Source: DASZHJ01 sp035507155
Lineage (GTDB): Bacteria > Pseudomonadota > Alphaproteobacteria > ATCC43930 > CGMCC-115725
NCBI GenBank assembly: GCA_035507155.1
Contig: DATJOK010000053.1
Coordinates: 1-49,625 of the forward strand
DNA: 49,625 bases
Direction of reading: 5' to 3'
A model generated the notes under the pieces. That model worked only from the letters and a program-made list of their open reading frames with translations. It did not search any database and was not told the origin of the DNA. The translations under genes and the position numbers were made by a program. Numbering within the stretch: position 1 is the stretch's first letter; the number at the start of each line of letters is the position of its first letter. Below are positions 31,629-39,292 of the stretch, in pieces.

Positions 31629-32416
31629 CGGGCGGCTCCAATGCCCCACGGGTGCGCCCAGCCAAGGCCTGCCTCGGTTTTGCCTGCCGGCCGGTATTCG
31701 CAGCCGATCCAGCCGGTGTAGCCGGTGCTGTCCAGGAGCTCGAACAAGTAGGGATAGTTGACCTCGCCAAGATCGGGCTCATGCCGATCGGGCACGCCGG
31801 CGATCTGCACATGGGCGAACTCGCCGGCGAGGTTCTTGATGTGCATCGCGAGATCCCCCTCCATGATCTGGCAGTGATAGAGGTCGAGCTGCAGCTTGGC
31901 GTTGGGACGGTCGACCTGCTTCAGGATCTGCAGTCCCTGCACGGAGGTATTGAGGTAGTAGCCAGGAATGTCGCGAGTGTTGATGGGCTCGATCAGCACG
32001 GTAATGCCATGCTTTGCCGCGCGATCGGCAGCGCGCTGGAGATTGGCGACATAGGTCGGCACCGCCTCCGCCTTCTGGCGATCCGCCGGCCAGAGCCCGG
32101 CCATGGCATGGAGGCATCTGCAACCGGTGGCCAGCGCATACTCGATGCCGCGCTCGATCGCCTCGGCAAATTCACGCTCGCGCCCGGGAAGCGCGGCGAT
32201 GCCGCGCTCGCCCTTGGTGAAATCGCCGGGCGGCAGGTTGAAGAGCGCCTGCGTCAGACCGTGCTGCTTCAGTCGCATCGCAATCTCGGCGGCCGGGAAT
32301 TCATAGGGGAAGAGGAATTCGACGCCGCGGAAACCCGCCGCGGCGGCGGCGGCAAAGCGGTCAAGGAAGGCCACTTCCTGGAACATCATGCTGAGATTGG
32401 CGGCGAGCTTCGGCAC
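31625..32416 (-). CDS. otnI: 2-oxo-tetronate isomerase / hydroxypyruvate isomerase (OtnI)
   Basis: The 263-residue TIM-barrel enzyme has the hydroxypyruvate-isomerase pattern: MPKLAANLSMMFQE, FRGVEFLFPYEFPA, VLIEPINTRDIPGYYLNT, LDLYHCQIMEGDL, HVQIAGVPDRHEPD and IGCEYRPAG. Metal ligands lie in EPIN, DLYH, QIAG and CEY. With OtnC and OtnK in the same locus, its likely role is isomerising 2-oxo-tetronate to 3-oxo-tetronate in D-threonate/erythronate-type acid-sugar breakdown. It lies between otnC (26-base gap) and the DUF4286-like gene (overlap). Confidence 0.9.
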   Translation of the reverse strand: MPKLAANLSMMFQEVAFLDRFAAAAAAGFRGVEFLFPYEFPAAEIAMRLKQHGLTQALFNLPPGDFTKGERGIAALPGREREFAEAIERGIEYALATGCRCLHAMAGLWPADRQKAEAVPTYVANLQRAADRAAKHGITVLIEPINTRDIPGYYLNTSVQGLQILKQVDRPNAKLQLDLYHCQIMEGDLAMHIKNLAGEFAHVQIAGVPDRHEPDLGEVNYPYLFELLDSTGYTGWIGCEYRPAGKTEAGLGWAHPWGIGAAR

Positions 32417-32442
32417 GGTGGTCTGTCCTCGCGATTCGGGAT

Positions 32443-33072
32443 TCAGGCTGAGAGCGCCGCCACCTGGGTATCGGTGAGCGGCCGTGTCTTCGAGCCGCGC
32501 AGCAGCAGAAAGAGCTTCGCCGTCTCCTCCAGCTCTTCGATCGCGTTGGCGGCCGCGTCGAGTGAAGTGCCAGCGACCACTGGTCCGTGATTAGCCAGCA
32601 GCACCGCATGATGCTTGCCGGCAAGCCGGCGCACGGCCTCAGCGAGATCGCGGTCGCCCGGCGGGTGGTAGGGAACCAGAGGCAGCCGTCCGACCCGCAT
32701 CACGTAGTAGGCGGTGATCGGGGGGAGCACATTGGCGGGATCGATACCGTCGAGGCATGAGACCGCCACCGAATGGGTCGAGTGGAGATGGACGACAGCG
32801 CCCGCGCCCGGCCGTTCGCTGTACATCGCGCGATGGAGGACGCTCTCCTTGGTGGGGGCGTCGCCGGAGAGGAGATTGCCAGCGCCATCGAGCTTGGCGA
32901 GCCGTGCGGGGTCGAGGCGTCCGAGGGAGACGTTGGTCGGCGTCATCAGCCAGCCGTCGCCGAGACGCACGCTGATATTGCCGGCGCTGCCGAAAGTGAG
33001 GCCGCGGCTGAAGAGCGAGGCGCCGAGCTCGCAGATGGCGTCGCGGAGGTGGGGTTCGGAGGCCATGCCCAT
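32443..33072 (-). CDS. otnC: 3-oxo-tetronate 4-phosphate decarboxylase (OtnC), class II aldolase family
   Basis: A 209-residue class II aldolase/adducin protein. Motifs are SLFSRGLTFGSAGNISVRLGDGWLMTPTNVSLGRLDP, the metal-binding HLHSTHSVAVSCL and ANHGPVVAGTSLDAA. OtnC cleaves 3-oxo-tetronate 4-phosphate to dihydroxyacetone phosphate and CO2, the last step after OtnI and OtnK. ATG 33072 is used, with ATG 33066 nearly equal; an extension to 33141 looks non-coding. It is the first gene of the minus-strand otnC-otnI operon and reads away from the shared control region. Confidence 0.9.
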   Translation of the reverse strand: MGMASEPHLRDAICELGASLFSRGLTFGSAGNISVRLGDGWLMTPTNVSLGRLDPARLAKLDGAGNLLSGDAPTKESVLHRAMYSERPGAGAVVHLHSTHSVAVSCLDGIDPANVLPPITAYYVMRVGRLPLVPYHPPGDRDLAEAVRRLAGKHHAVLLANHGPVVAGTSLDAAANAIEELEETAKLFLLLRGSKTRPLTDTQVAALSA

Positions 33073-33197
33073 GAAGAGACTCTCAACTCGAATAGGGATC
33101 CCGACCTTAACCGATCCCGAGCCGGCACTGGCGCGCTTCAATGGTCGAGCCGCAAGCCATCCGCCCCTACTATCATAGGAGCAGCTCGGTCCTCGGC

Positions 33198-33225
33198 TTG
33201 ACAGGAGGCTCCGGCTTCGTATTCT
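33198..33225 (+). promoter_or_regulatory. Sigma-70-like promoter for the IclR gene
   Basis: TTGACA (33198-33203), 16 bases, then TATTCT (33220-33225) is a strong housekeeping promoter reading toward the IclR gene at 33302. Transcription would start near 33232, just inside the palindromic operator. Confidence 0.6.
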
Positions 33226-33227
33226 GA

Positions 33228-33257
33228 AACCTAGTTCACAATTGGAACTTCGTTCAA
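33228..33257 (-). promoter_or_regulatory. Promoter for otnC-otnI and overlapping palindromic operator
   Basis: On the minus strand TTGAAC (33257-33252), 18 bases, then TAGGTT (33233-33228) form a plausible promoter. The same bases hold AGTTC-N7-GAACT (33233-33249) and GAAC-N3-GTTC (33245-33255), overlapping palindromes suited to an IclR dimer. Binding would block this promoter and cover the start of the opposite one. Confidence 0.5.
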
Positions 33258-33301
33258 GTTTAAACGCGCGGCCGCACTACCGAAAAAATGGATGACCGCC
33301 C

Positions 33302-34126
33302 ATGGCAGGTTTCAGTGTCGGATCGGTCGACCGGTGCCTCGAGATCCTCGAGGTGCTGGCGGATCACCCCGAGGGGATGCCGCTCAGCGTGATCAGCGAG
33401 CAGTTCGGCCTGCCGAAGAGCGCCACTCATCGGCTGCTGATGACGCTGACTGCGCGCCGCTTCGTCATGCAGGATCTGGTGACGCAGCGCTACAAGCCCA
33501 CCATGCGTCTGGTGACGCTGGGCTTTCGCTTTCTCGCCGCCACCAAGTTGCCGGAGCTTTGCCAGCCGGTGCTGGACGCCCTCGCCAAGGAGACTGAGGA
33601 GCTGGTGCGCATGTCCGTGGTGGACGGCGAATCCCTGACCTGGGTGGCGAAGGCGCAAGGCGCGCGCGCGAGCCTGCGCTACGATCCGATCATGGGGCGC
33701 GAGGTGGTGCTGCATGCGACGGCGACCGGCAAGGCCTGGCTCGCCAGCCTGCCGGAGCCCGAGGCGATGCGGATCGCGCTGCAACACGGCTTCGACACCG
33801 CGCCTGTCGGCCCCAAGGCGATTCACAGCGTTGAGGAGCTTCTGGGGGATCTCCGCAAGACGCGCGAACGCGGCTATGGCGTGGTGAGCGAGGAGGCGGA
33901 GCCCGGCGTTGCCGCGGTTGCGGCGGTGATCCATGATGGCACCACCGAGGATGCGCTGGCGGTGGGCACCGTCAGCATCGCGGGCCCCAGCGTGCGCGTG
34001 ACACCCGTGCGCATCACCGAGATGGTGCCGGCGCTCCGCGCAGCTGCCCGAGAGCTCTCTGCACTCTGGCCGGTGCGCCAGCAGCACCTTGCCGTGCGCC
34101 CGCCGGCAAAGCGGGCGATATCGTGA
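33302..34126 (+). CDS. IclR-family transcriptional regulator
   Basis: A 274-residue regulator. The N-terminal winged helix is SVDRCLEILEVLADHPEGMPLSVISEQFGLPKSATHRLL. The C-terminal effector domain carries LRYDPIMGREVVLHATATGKAWLA and RERGYGVVSEEAEPGVAAVAAVI, where the small ligand binds. It lies between otnC-otnI and otnK, so it most likely controls acid-sugar use and its own gene through the palindromes at 33233-33255. The ribosome site before ATG 33302 is weak. Effector identity (a tetronate or its phosphate) is inference. Confidence 0.92.
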   Translation: MAGFSVGSVDRCLEILEVLADHPEGMPLSVISEQFGLPKSATHRLLMTLTARRFVMQDLVTQRYKPTMRLVTLGFRFLAATKLPELCQPVLDALAKETEELVRMSVVDGESLTWVAKAQGARASLRYDPIMGREVVLHATATGKAWLASLPEPEAMRIALQHGFDTAPVGPKAIHSVEELLGDLRKTRERGYGVVSEEAEPGVAAVAAVIHDGTTEDALAVGTVSIAGPSVRVTPVRITEMVPALRAAARELSALWPVRQQHLAVRPPAKRAIS

Positions 34127-34183
34127 CGAGCGGCATTTCATCTTAAGCTGGTGGCGCGTGTCATCAGCAATCAGGACCAAGGC

Positions 34184-35452
34184 ATGACCATGCTGCTGGG
34201 CGCCATCGCCGATGATTTCACCGGCGCTACTGATCTTGCCAATACGCTGGTGCGTCAGGGTATGCGCACGGTGCAGCTCATCGATGTACCGAGGCCTGGA
34301 GCGGCGGTGCCCGATGTCGATGCGATCGTCATCGCCCTCAAGAGCCGAACGATCCCCGCCAGCGAGGCCGTGCGCCAGGCGCTTGCCGCGCTCGACTGGC
34401 TGAAGCGGGCCGGCGTCCGTCAGGTGCTGTTCAAGTACTGCTCCACTTTCGATTCCACCGATGCAGGCAATATCGGGCCGGTGGCGGACGCGCTGCTTGA
34501 CGCGCTCGGCAGCGACTTCACGATCTTCTGCCCGGCCTTTCCCGAGAATGGACGCACCATCTACAAGGGCTATCTCTTCGTCGGCGACGTGCTCCTGTCG
34601 GAATCCGGCATGCGCGATCATCCCCTGACGCCGATGCGAGATCCTTCCCTCGTGCGCGTGCTGGCGCGGCAGACGCGGCACAAGGTCGGGCTGGTGCCGG
34701 CTTCCACAGTGGCGAAGGGTGAGAGCGCCATCCGCGATACCTTCACCACGCTGAAGCAGCAGGGCGTCCGTCACGCGATTTGCGATGCGATCGGCGATCA
34801 TGACCTGCTCGCTCTCGGTAGTGCTCTCGCGGAGCTGCCGCTCGTCACCGGCGGCTCTGGCATCGCCCTCGGTCTGCCCGAGAATTTCCGCCGCCGGGGT
34901 TTGCTGCAGCCCAGCACCTCCGCTGCGGACCTGCCGAAGGTCGAGGGATTGTCGGCGGTCATTTCCGGCTCCTGCTCCACCGCGACCCTGGCTCAGGTGG
35001 CGGCGATGCGTCGGCACCGCCCGGTCTTCGACATTGATCCGCTGGCGCTCGCCGAGGGCGAGGATCTGGCAGCGAAGGCGCTCGATTGGGCTGCGCCGCA
35101 ACTGAAGGCGGGCCCGGTGCTGATCTCGGCGAGCGCGCCGCCCGAGAAAGTCGGCGCCGTGCAGCAGAAACTCGGTCGCGAGCGCGCCGGCGCCCTGGTG
35201 GAGAAGGCGCTCGCCGCCATCGCGCGCGGCCTCGTCGATCGCGGTGTGCGGCGCCTGGTGGTCGCAGGCGGCGAAACCTCAGGGGCGGTGGTGCAGGTGC
35301 TCGGTGTCACCGGCCTTCGGATCGGCCCGCAGATCGATCCCGGCGTCCCCTGGACCACCACCCTTGACGAGCCGACCCTCGCGCTTGCGCTCAAGTCAGG
35401 CAATTTCGGCGGCCTGGATTTCTTCCTGCGTGCTTTCGAGGCGCTGGGTTAG
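34184..35452 (+). CDS. otnK: 3-oxo-tetronate kinase (OtnK), four-carbon acid-sugar kinase
   Basis: The 422-residue kinase begins MTMLLGAIADDFTGATDLANTLV, the DUF1537 signature. It continues with KYCSTFDSTDAGNIGPVADAL and PAFPENGRTIYKGYLFVG, and ends with the nucleotide-binding half GGETSGAVVQVLGVTGLRIGPQIDPGVPW. OtnK phosphorylates 3-oxo-tetronate before OtnC. ATG 34184 is chosen over GTG 34151 because homology begins there. It is on the opposite strand from otnC-otnI, with the IclR gene between. The 2-dehydrogenase that usually starts the pathway (LtnD type) is absent from the window. Confidence 0.92.
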   Translation: MTMLLGAIADDFTGATDLANTLVRQGMRTVQLIDVPRPGAAVPDVDAIVIALKSRTIPASEAVRQALAALDWLKRAGVRQVLFKYCSTFDSTDAGNIGPVADALLDALGSDFTIFCPAFPENGRTIYKGYLFVGDVLLSESGMRDHPLTPMRDPSLVRVLARQTRHKVGLVPASTVAKGESAIRDTFTTLKQQGVRHAICDAIGDHDLLALGSALAELPLVTGGSGIALGLPENFRRRGLLQPSTSAADLPKVEGLSAVISGSCSTATLAQVAAMRRHRPVFDIDPLALAEGEDLAAKALDWAAPQLKAGPVLISASAPPEKVGAVQQKLGRERAGALVEKALAAIARGLVDRGVRRLVVAGGETSGAVVQVLGVTGLRIGPQIDPGVPWTTTLDEPTLALALKSGNFGGLDFFLRAFEALG

Positions 35453-35453
35453 C

Positions 35454-35609
35454 TCAGGCGTTCCGCGCCTCGTACCAAGCCTTGAGGCGCTCGTTGCGAT
35501 AGCGCCGGGGCCGAGCTGCGAGATCCTGCTCGAGGCCCATGATCCCGGGCTGGAAGAGGCGCGGGTCCATCTGGCGGAGGTCTGGCGCCACCGTCGGGCG
35601 GAACTCCAT
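35454..35609 (-). CDS. Small hypothetical protein (51 aa)
   Basis: ATG 35609 has CTTGGAG about nine bases upstream, and a stop (TAG) lies in frame two codons before it, so the start is fixed. The product (MEFRPTVAPDLRQMDPRLF... to ...LKAWYEARNA) is arginine-rich. Third codon positions are almost all G or C, as in real genes of this genome. It ends one base from the otnK stop on the other strand. No family is recognised. A 43-residue plus-strand frame overlaps it (35539-35670), so the coding signal could belong to a decayed gene. Confidence 0.42.
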   Translation of the reverse strand: MEFRPTVAPDLRQMDPRLFQPGIMGLEQDLAARPRRYRNERLKAWYEARNA

Positions 35610-35691
35610 CGCGGACTACTCCAAGCGGATCTACGATCTTTTCGCCCAGCTCGGCGTCATCCATCAGTGACTTGCACGAAGGAGTCCAGCG

Positions 35692-36153
35692 ATGCCCATC
35701 ACCAGCGTTGAGGTCGGTCAGCAATTCCATTTCTCGAAGACGGTGGGCGAGACCGATGTCACGCTCTTCGCCGGGATCACCGGCGATTTCAGCGACACCC
35801 ATGTCAACGAGCAGTACATGAAGGAGAAATCCTCGATCGGCACGCGCATCGCCCACGGCGCGTTGCTGGTGGGCTATATGTCGACCGCTTCCACGATCAG
35901 CATCGCCCATATCATCCACCGCAAGGATCTTACCGAGTTCCCGGTCTCGCTCGGCTACGACAAGGTCCGCTTCCTGAAGCCGGTGAAGCTCGGGGACACG
36001 ATCACTGTTCGCTACACCGTCGCCCGCATCGACGAGGAGAAGCGCCGCAGTGTTGCCACCGTCGAGGTCTTCAACCAGCACGGCGAGATCGTCGCCGCCG
36101 CCGAGCATCTCATGAAATGGGCGAAGGCGCTTTCCAGCAAGGGCGGGACTTGA
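35692..36153 (+). CDS. MaoC-family (R)-specific enoyl-CoA hydratase-like protein
   Basis: The 153-residue hot-dog-fold protein carries the hydratase motif FAGITGDFSDTHVNEQYM (catalytic Asp and His of hydratase 2) and RIAHGALLVGYMSTASTI. PhaJ-type members add water to trans-2-enoyl-CoA to give (R)-3-hydroxyacyl-CoA for PHA synthase. Other members act in beta-oxidation variants. AAGGAG lies eight bases before ATG 35692. It is 5 kb from phaC and not in its operon, so the PHA link is only suggestive. Confidence 0.85.
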   Translation: MPITSVEVGQQFHFSKTVGETDVTLFAGITGDFSDTHVNEQYMKEKSSIGTRIAHGALLVGYMSTASTISIAHIIHRKDLTEFPVSLGYDKVRFLKPVKLGDTITVRYTVARIDEEKRRSVATVEVFNQHGEIVAAAEHLMKWAKALSSKGGT

Positions 36154-36296
36154 TCTCGGAGCTGATCTCCGACGGGTGAGAGAGCGCCCCGGTCTCTTGG
36201 ACCAGGGCCGCGCAAGATGTGCTAGCACTACGTTCCGGCGTCGAAGGCGGCACGATCGGCAGGGGCGTTCATGTGTCTTGCGCGAGGGGGCGTGGC

Positions 36297-37217
36297 GTGG
36301 AGGGGCTAGCCACGGCCAGACCGCCCGTGATCGAGGCGGAAGCGCTGGAAAAGCGCTATGGCGCAGTGCACGCTGTGCGCGGGGTCAGCTTCTCGATTCC
36401 AGCGGGAGCCTGCATCGGCCTGTTAGGGCCGAACGGCGCCGGCAAGACGACGATCATGCGCATGATCACCGCGACAGCGGTGCCGACTGCCGGCCGGCTC
36501 CGCCTGTTCGGCAAGCCGCCAGCGGTTCTCGGTCGCTCGATGCGCGAGCGGGTCGGGCTGGTGCCCCAGGAGGACAATCTCGATCCCGATCTCTCGGTGC
36601 GCCAGAACCTAGAGGTCTATGGTCGCTATTTCGGCCTTCCTGCGGCAGAGACCGCCGCAAGGGTGCCGAAGCTCCTGGAGTTCATGCAGCTCGGCGACCG
36701 CGGTGGCGCGAAGGTGATGCAGCTCTCGGGCGGCATGAAGCGTCGGTTGATCATCGCCCGGGCATTGATCGCCAATCCCGAGCTTATCATCCTGGATGAG
36801 CCTACCACCGGCCTCGATCCGCAGGCGCGCGTGCTGATCTGGCGCCGCCTCCTTGACCTCAAGCGAGAGGGCAAGACGCTGTTGCTGACCACGCATTACA
36901 TGGACGAGGCGCAGCGGCTCTGCGACCGCATCATCATCATCGATGGTGGCCAGTTGCTCGACGAGGGTTCGCCGCGGGAGCTGATCGACCGTCACGTGCG
37001 CGGCCATGTCTTCGAGATTCCGAAGCCGCTGCCGGAGGGCTTTGACGAGGAAGGGCTCGAGCGCAACGACATCGGTGATGCGGTGCTCTACTATGCCAAC
37101 GATCCTGCGGAGGTGCAGCGGCGTCTGCCGCCAACATCGACCTATCTGCGCCGGGAGGCCAATCTCGAGGACGTTTTCCTGCGCCTCACCGGACATAGCC
37201 TGCGCCAGGGAGGATGA
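36297..37217 (+). CDS. ABC exporter ATP-binding protein (NodI/DrrA-like)
   Basis: A 306-residue ATPase with Walker A GPNGAGKTT, Q-loop in LVPQEDNLDPDLSVRQNLEVY, signature LSGGMKRRLIIARALI, Walker B LIILDEPTTGLDP and H-loop TTHYMDEAQRL. The FIPKPLPEGFD-like C-terminal domain and length fit NodI-type two-gene exporters. GTG 36297 has GAGGGGG upstream and is preferred over GTG 36219. It ends one base before the permease start codon. The substrate is unknown; NodIJ relatives export lipo-oligosaccharides or polysaccharides, DrrAB relatives drugs. Nothing that I recognise lies in 36154-36296. Confidence 0.88.
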   Translation: MEGLATARPPVIEAEALEKRYGAVHAVRGVSFSIPAGACIGLLGPNGAGKTTIMRMITATAVPTAGRLRLFGKPPAVLGRSMRERVGLVPQEDNLDPDLSVRQNLEVYGRYFGLPAAETAARVPKLLEFMQLGDRGGAKVMQLSGGMKRRLIIARALIANPELIILDEPTTGLDPQARVLIWRRLLDLKREGKTLLLTTHYMDEAQRLCDRIIIIDGGQLLDEGSPRELIDRHVRGHVFEIPKPLPEGFDEEGLERNDIGDAVLYYANDPAEVQRRLPPTSTYLRREANLEDVFLRLTGHSLRQGG

Positions 37218-37218
37218 G

Positions 37219-37998
37219 ATGAGCGTGCTCGCGGTCAACCGCTACAGCCAGGCCGTCTGGCGGCGCAATGCGCTGGTCTGGCGTCGGCTGATCGGGCCGT
37301 CGCTCACGACCAACGTGCTCGATCCGCTGATTTTCCTGTTCGCGTTCGGCTATGGGCTCGGTGCCGTGATCGATCGGGTCGGCGGCATGAGCTACCTGCA
37401 CTTCGTCGTGCCGGGGATGATGGCCTACGCGGCGATGTTTGCGGCCAGCTTCGAATCCACCATCAGCACCTATGCCCGCGTCAGCCTGCAGCGGACCTGG
37501 GATGCGATCCTGGCGACACCGGTGACGCTCACCGAGCTGATGCTGGGGGAGATGGCCTGGGCCGCCACCAAGGGCGTCTTCGCGTCCATCTGCGTCATTG
37601 CGGTGGGCGCGATCTGGGGCGGCATCGGCAGTGTCTGGGGCGTGCTGTTCGCGCTTCCCGTACTGGCGCTGGGGGCGGTCTGCTTCGCTTGCTGTGGACT
37701 CGTCGTCACCGCGCACGCCAAGACCTGGGACGTCTTCGCCTATTTCTTCACGTTCTGGGTGACGCCGATGTTCATGTTCTCGGGCACCTTCTTCGAGGTG
37801 GCGCGCTTTCCCTGGTTCGTGCAGGCGATCGCCTGGGTGCTGCCGATGACCCATCTCATCGCCGTCGTGCGGCCGCTCACCGCCGGCATCGGGCTCGCTC
37901 CGCTCGTGGCTGTCGGACATCTGGCTTATGTCGCCGCGCTGGCAGTCGCGGCTTTCGCCCTGGCTCGCCACCGCTTCGGCGTGCGCCTCTTCGGCTGA
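37219..37998 (+). CDS. ABC-2 type permease (NodJ-like)
   Basis: A 259-residue membrane protein with about six hydrophobic segments. RRNALVWRRLIGPSLTTNVLDPLIFLFAFGYGLG and FVVPGMMAYAAMFAASFEST are the NodJ/ABC-2 pattern, and TPMFMFSGTFFEVARFPWFVQAIAWVLPMTHLI is the family's late signature. GGGAGG precedes ATG 37219. Together with the ATPase it forms a full exporter (two copies of each). Neither nod genes nor a glycan cluster adjoin it directly, so NodJ identity is by similarity only. Confidence 0.9.
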   Translation: MSVLAVNRYSQAVWRRNALVWRRLIGPSLTTNVLDPLIFLFAFGYGLGAVIDRVGGMSYLHFVVPGMMAYAAMFAASFESTISTYARVSLQRTWDAILATPVTLTELMLGEMAWAATKGVFASICVIAVGAIWGGIGSVWGVLFALPVLALGAVCFACCGLVVTAHAKTWDVFAYFFTFWVTPMFMFSGTFFEVARFPWFVQAIAWVLPMTHLIAVVRPLTAGIGLAPLVAVGHLAYVAALAVAAFALARHRFGVRLFG

Positions 37999-38012
37999 CG
38001 CGCACCAAAGGC

Positions 38013-38044
38013 AAAAAAGAAAGCCCCCGACTTGCGCCGGGGGC
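38013..38044 (-). terminator. Intrinsic terminator of the small RNA
   Basis: GCCCCCG (38044-38038 on the minus strand) pairs with CGGGGGC (38029-38023) and is followed by TTTCTTTTTT (38022-38013). On the plus strand no T-run follows, so it serves the minus-strand RNA, although the hairpin may also slow transcription from the exporter operon ending at 37998. Confidence 0.82.
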
Positions 38045-38120
38045 AGTTTGAACAGGGAGGCTTCACGTCTGGGAGACGTAAGGGTCCGAAGACCCTCTTC
38101 CCGGGCACAAGGCCCGAGAA
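38013..38120 (-). ncRNA. Structured small RNA, probably AbcR/alpha-r15 family
   Basis: Read on the minus strand, the region folds as a series. Stem 38120-38112/38106-38098 comes first. Next is stem 38095-38091/38086-38082 closed by a cUUCGg tetraloop. Stem 38079-38074/38070-38065 follows, exposing CUCCCA. A single-stranded stretch with CCUCCC leads to terminator 38044-38023 with its U-tract. Two pyrimidine-rich anti-Shine-Dalgarno motifs, one in a loop and one in a linker, plus a position next to an lsrB/vtlR-type LysR gene, are features of AbcR small RNAs, which base-pair with transporter mRNAs. The 5' end is estimated; no clear promoter was seen. 6S RNA is a weaker alternative. The gap 38121-38341 holds nothing else I can name. 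Confidence 0.62.
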
Positions 38121-38341
38121 CTCGTTGCCGGCGTCGCAGAGCGCACACCAGCGAAATCCATGTTGCGAATGCAAAATGCGGCGCTAGGCGCAGAGGCGCC
38201 AGGGGTAATTTCGGGATTCACCGTTGCAAAAACCGCAACCCTCGCTCCACCGCAGATTTCTGCGAAAAATCGCGGGTGTCGGGAGGAAATTCCATACCTT
38301 GCGCGGGCCCGAACGGAGTCGGTGCGCGGCGCAGCAAGAAC

Positions 38342-39292
38342 TCAGAGGTTCTTCGACTCGGCGACTTTGCGCAGCAGAAAATCGCGGAACACGGCAATGC
38401 GTTTGGAGGTTCTGAGCTCCTCCGGATAGACGAAATAGGCCTCGACCTCGGGGCCGGCAAGATCCGGCAGCAGGCGCACGAGATCGGCGGCGTCCTGGGC
38501 CATGTAGTCGGGGAGCGCCGCGATGCCGATGCCGCTGGAGACCGCGCGGAAAATCGCCTGCACGTTGTTGACGGCGAGGATCGGTTTCCGCTCGGAACCC
38601 GGTCGCAAGCCGGCTTCGATCAGCCAGTTCGTGTTCCGTGTCGGCGGCCGCGCGTCGGTGCCGTAGATGATGATCCGATGACGATCCAGATCCTCGGGCT
38701 TCTGCGGCAGCCCGTACTTCTTCGTATAAGAGGGCGCAGCGTAGATGTGATAGCGGATCGTCAGCAGATGTCGCTGCACCAGATCGGGCTGGCGCGGCGC
38801 CGACATTCGAATCGCCACGTCCGCTTCGCGCATCGAAAGGTCCAGCTCGCCATCGTCGACCACCACGCTGAGCTGAATTTCCGGATAGAGCTCCATGAAC
38901 TCGCTGATGCGCGGTGTCAGCCAGCCGGAGCCGAAGGCGACCGTCGTCGTCACTTTGAGCGGCCCGCGCGGGCGATCCTTCGATTCCGACAGCATCGCCT
39001 CGGTCATGGCGAGCTTGGCGAAAACCTCGCGCGCGGTCCGATAGAGGAGATCGCCCTGCTCGGTGAGGATCAACCCGCGGGCATGGCGGTGGAAGAGGGG
39101 GACCGAGAGGCTCTCCTCGAGGGCACTGATCTGCCGGCTCACCGCCGACTGGCTGAGATTCAGCGACTCGCCGGCATGGGTGAAGCTGCCGGCTTCCGCC
39201 ACCGCGTGGAAGACCCTGAGCTTGTCCCAGTCCATACCCTTGCCCTGCGGCAAGGGGGGAGTGGTCGGGCGAAGCTTGCGCTGTTCGCTCAC
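38342..39292 (-). CDS. lsrB: LysR-family regulator, LsrB/VtlR type
   Basis: A 316-residue LysR regulator. The helix-turn-helix region is DWDKLRVFHAVAEAGSFTHAGESLNLSQSAVSRQISALEESL, followed by LFHRHARGLILTEQGDLLYRTAREV and VTTTVAFGSGWLTPRISEF. These are close to rhizobial LsrB and Brucella/Agrobacterium VtlR as I remember them. It directly follows trxB (four-base overlap), the same order as in rhizobia. LsrB/VtlR proteins affect oxidative stress, envelope and host functions and control AbcR-type small RNAs. The ATG may be 39292 or 39235; the later one begins the conserved part. The candidate RNA lies 220 bases downstream. Confidence 0.85.
   Translation of the reverse strand: MSEQRKLRPTTPPLPQGKGMDWDKLRVFHAVAEAGSFTHAGESLNLSQSAVSRQISALEESLSVPLFHRHARGLILTEQGDLLYRTAREVFAKLAMTEAMLSESKDRPRGPLKVTTTVAFGSGWLTPRISEFMELYPEIQLSVVVDDGELDLSMREADVAIRMSAPRQPDLVQRHLLTIRYHIYAAPSYTKKYGLPQKPEDLDRHRIIIYGTDARPPTRNTNWLIEAGLRPGSERKPILAVNNVQAIFRAVSSGIGIAALPDYMAQDAADLVRLLPDLAGPEVEAYFVYPEELRTSKRIAVFRDFLLRKVAESKNL

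Noticed and set aside
37186..38148. Long minus-strand frame opposite the NodJ-like permease
   Set aside because: Its product is low-complexity Arg/His/Glu-rich with no domain, while the plus strand encodes a clean membrane protein.
38251..38264. Short palindrome CGCAGA-TT-TCTGCG between lsrB and the small RNA
   Set aside because: The loop is only two bases and no T-run follows on either strand, so there is no basis for a terminator call.
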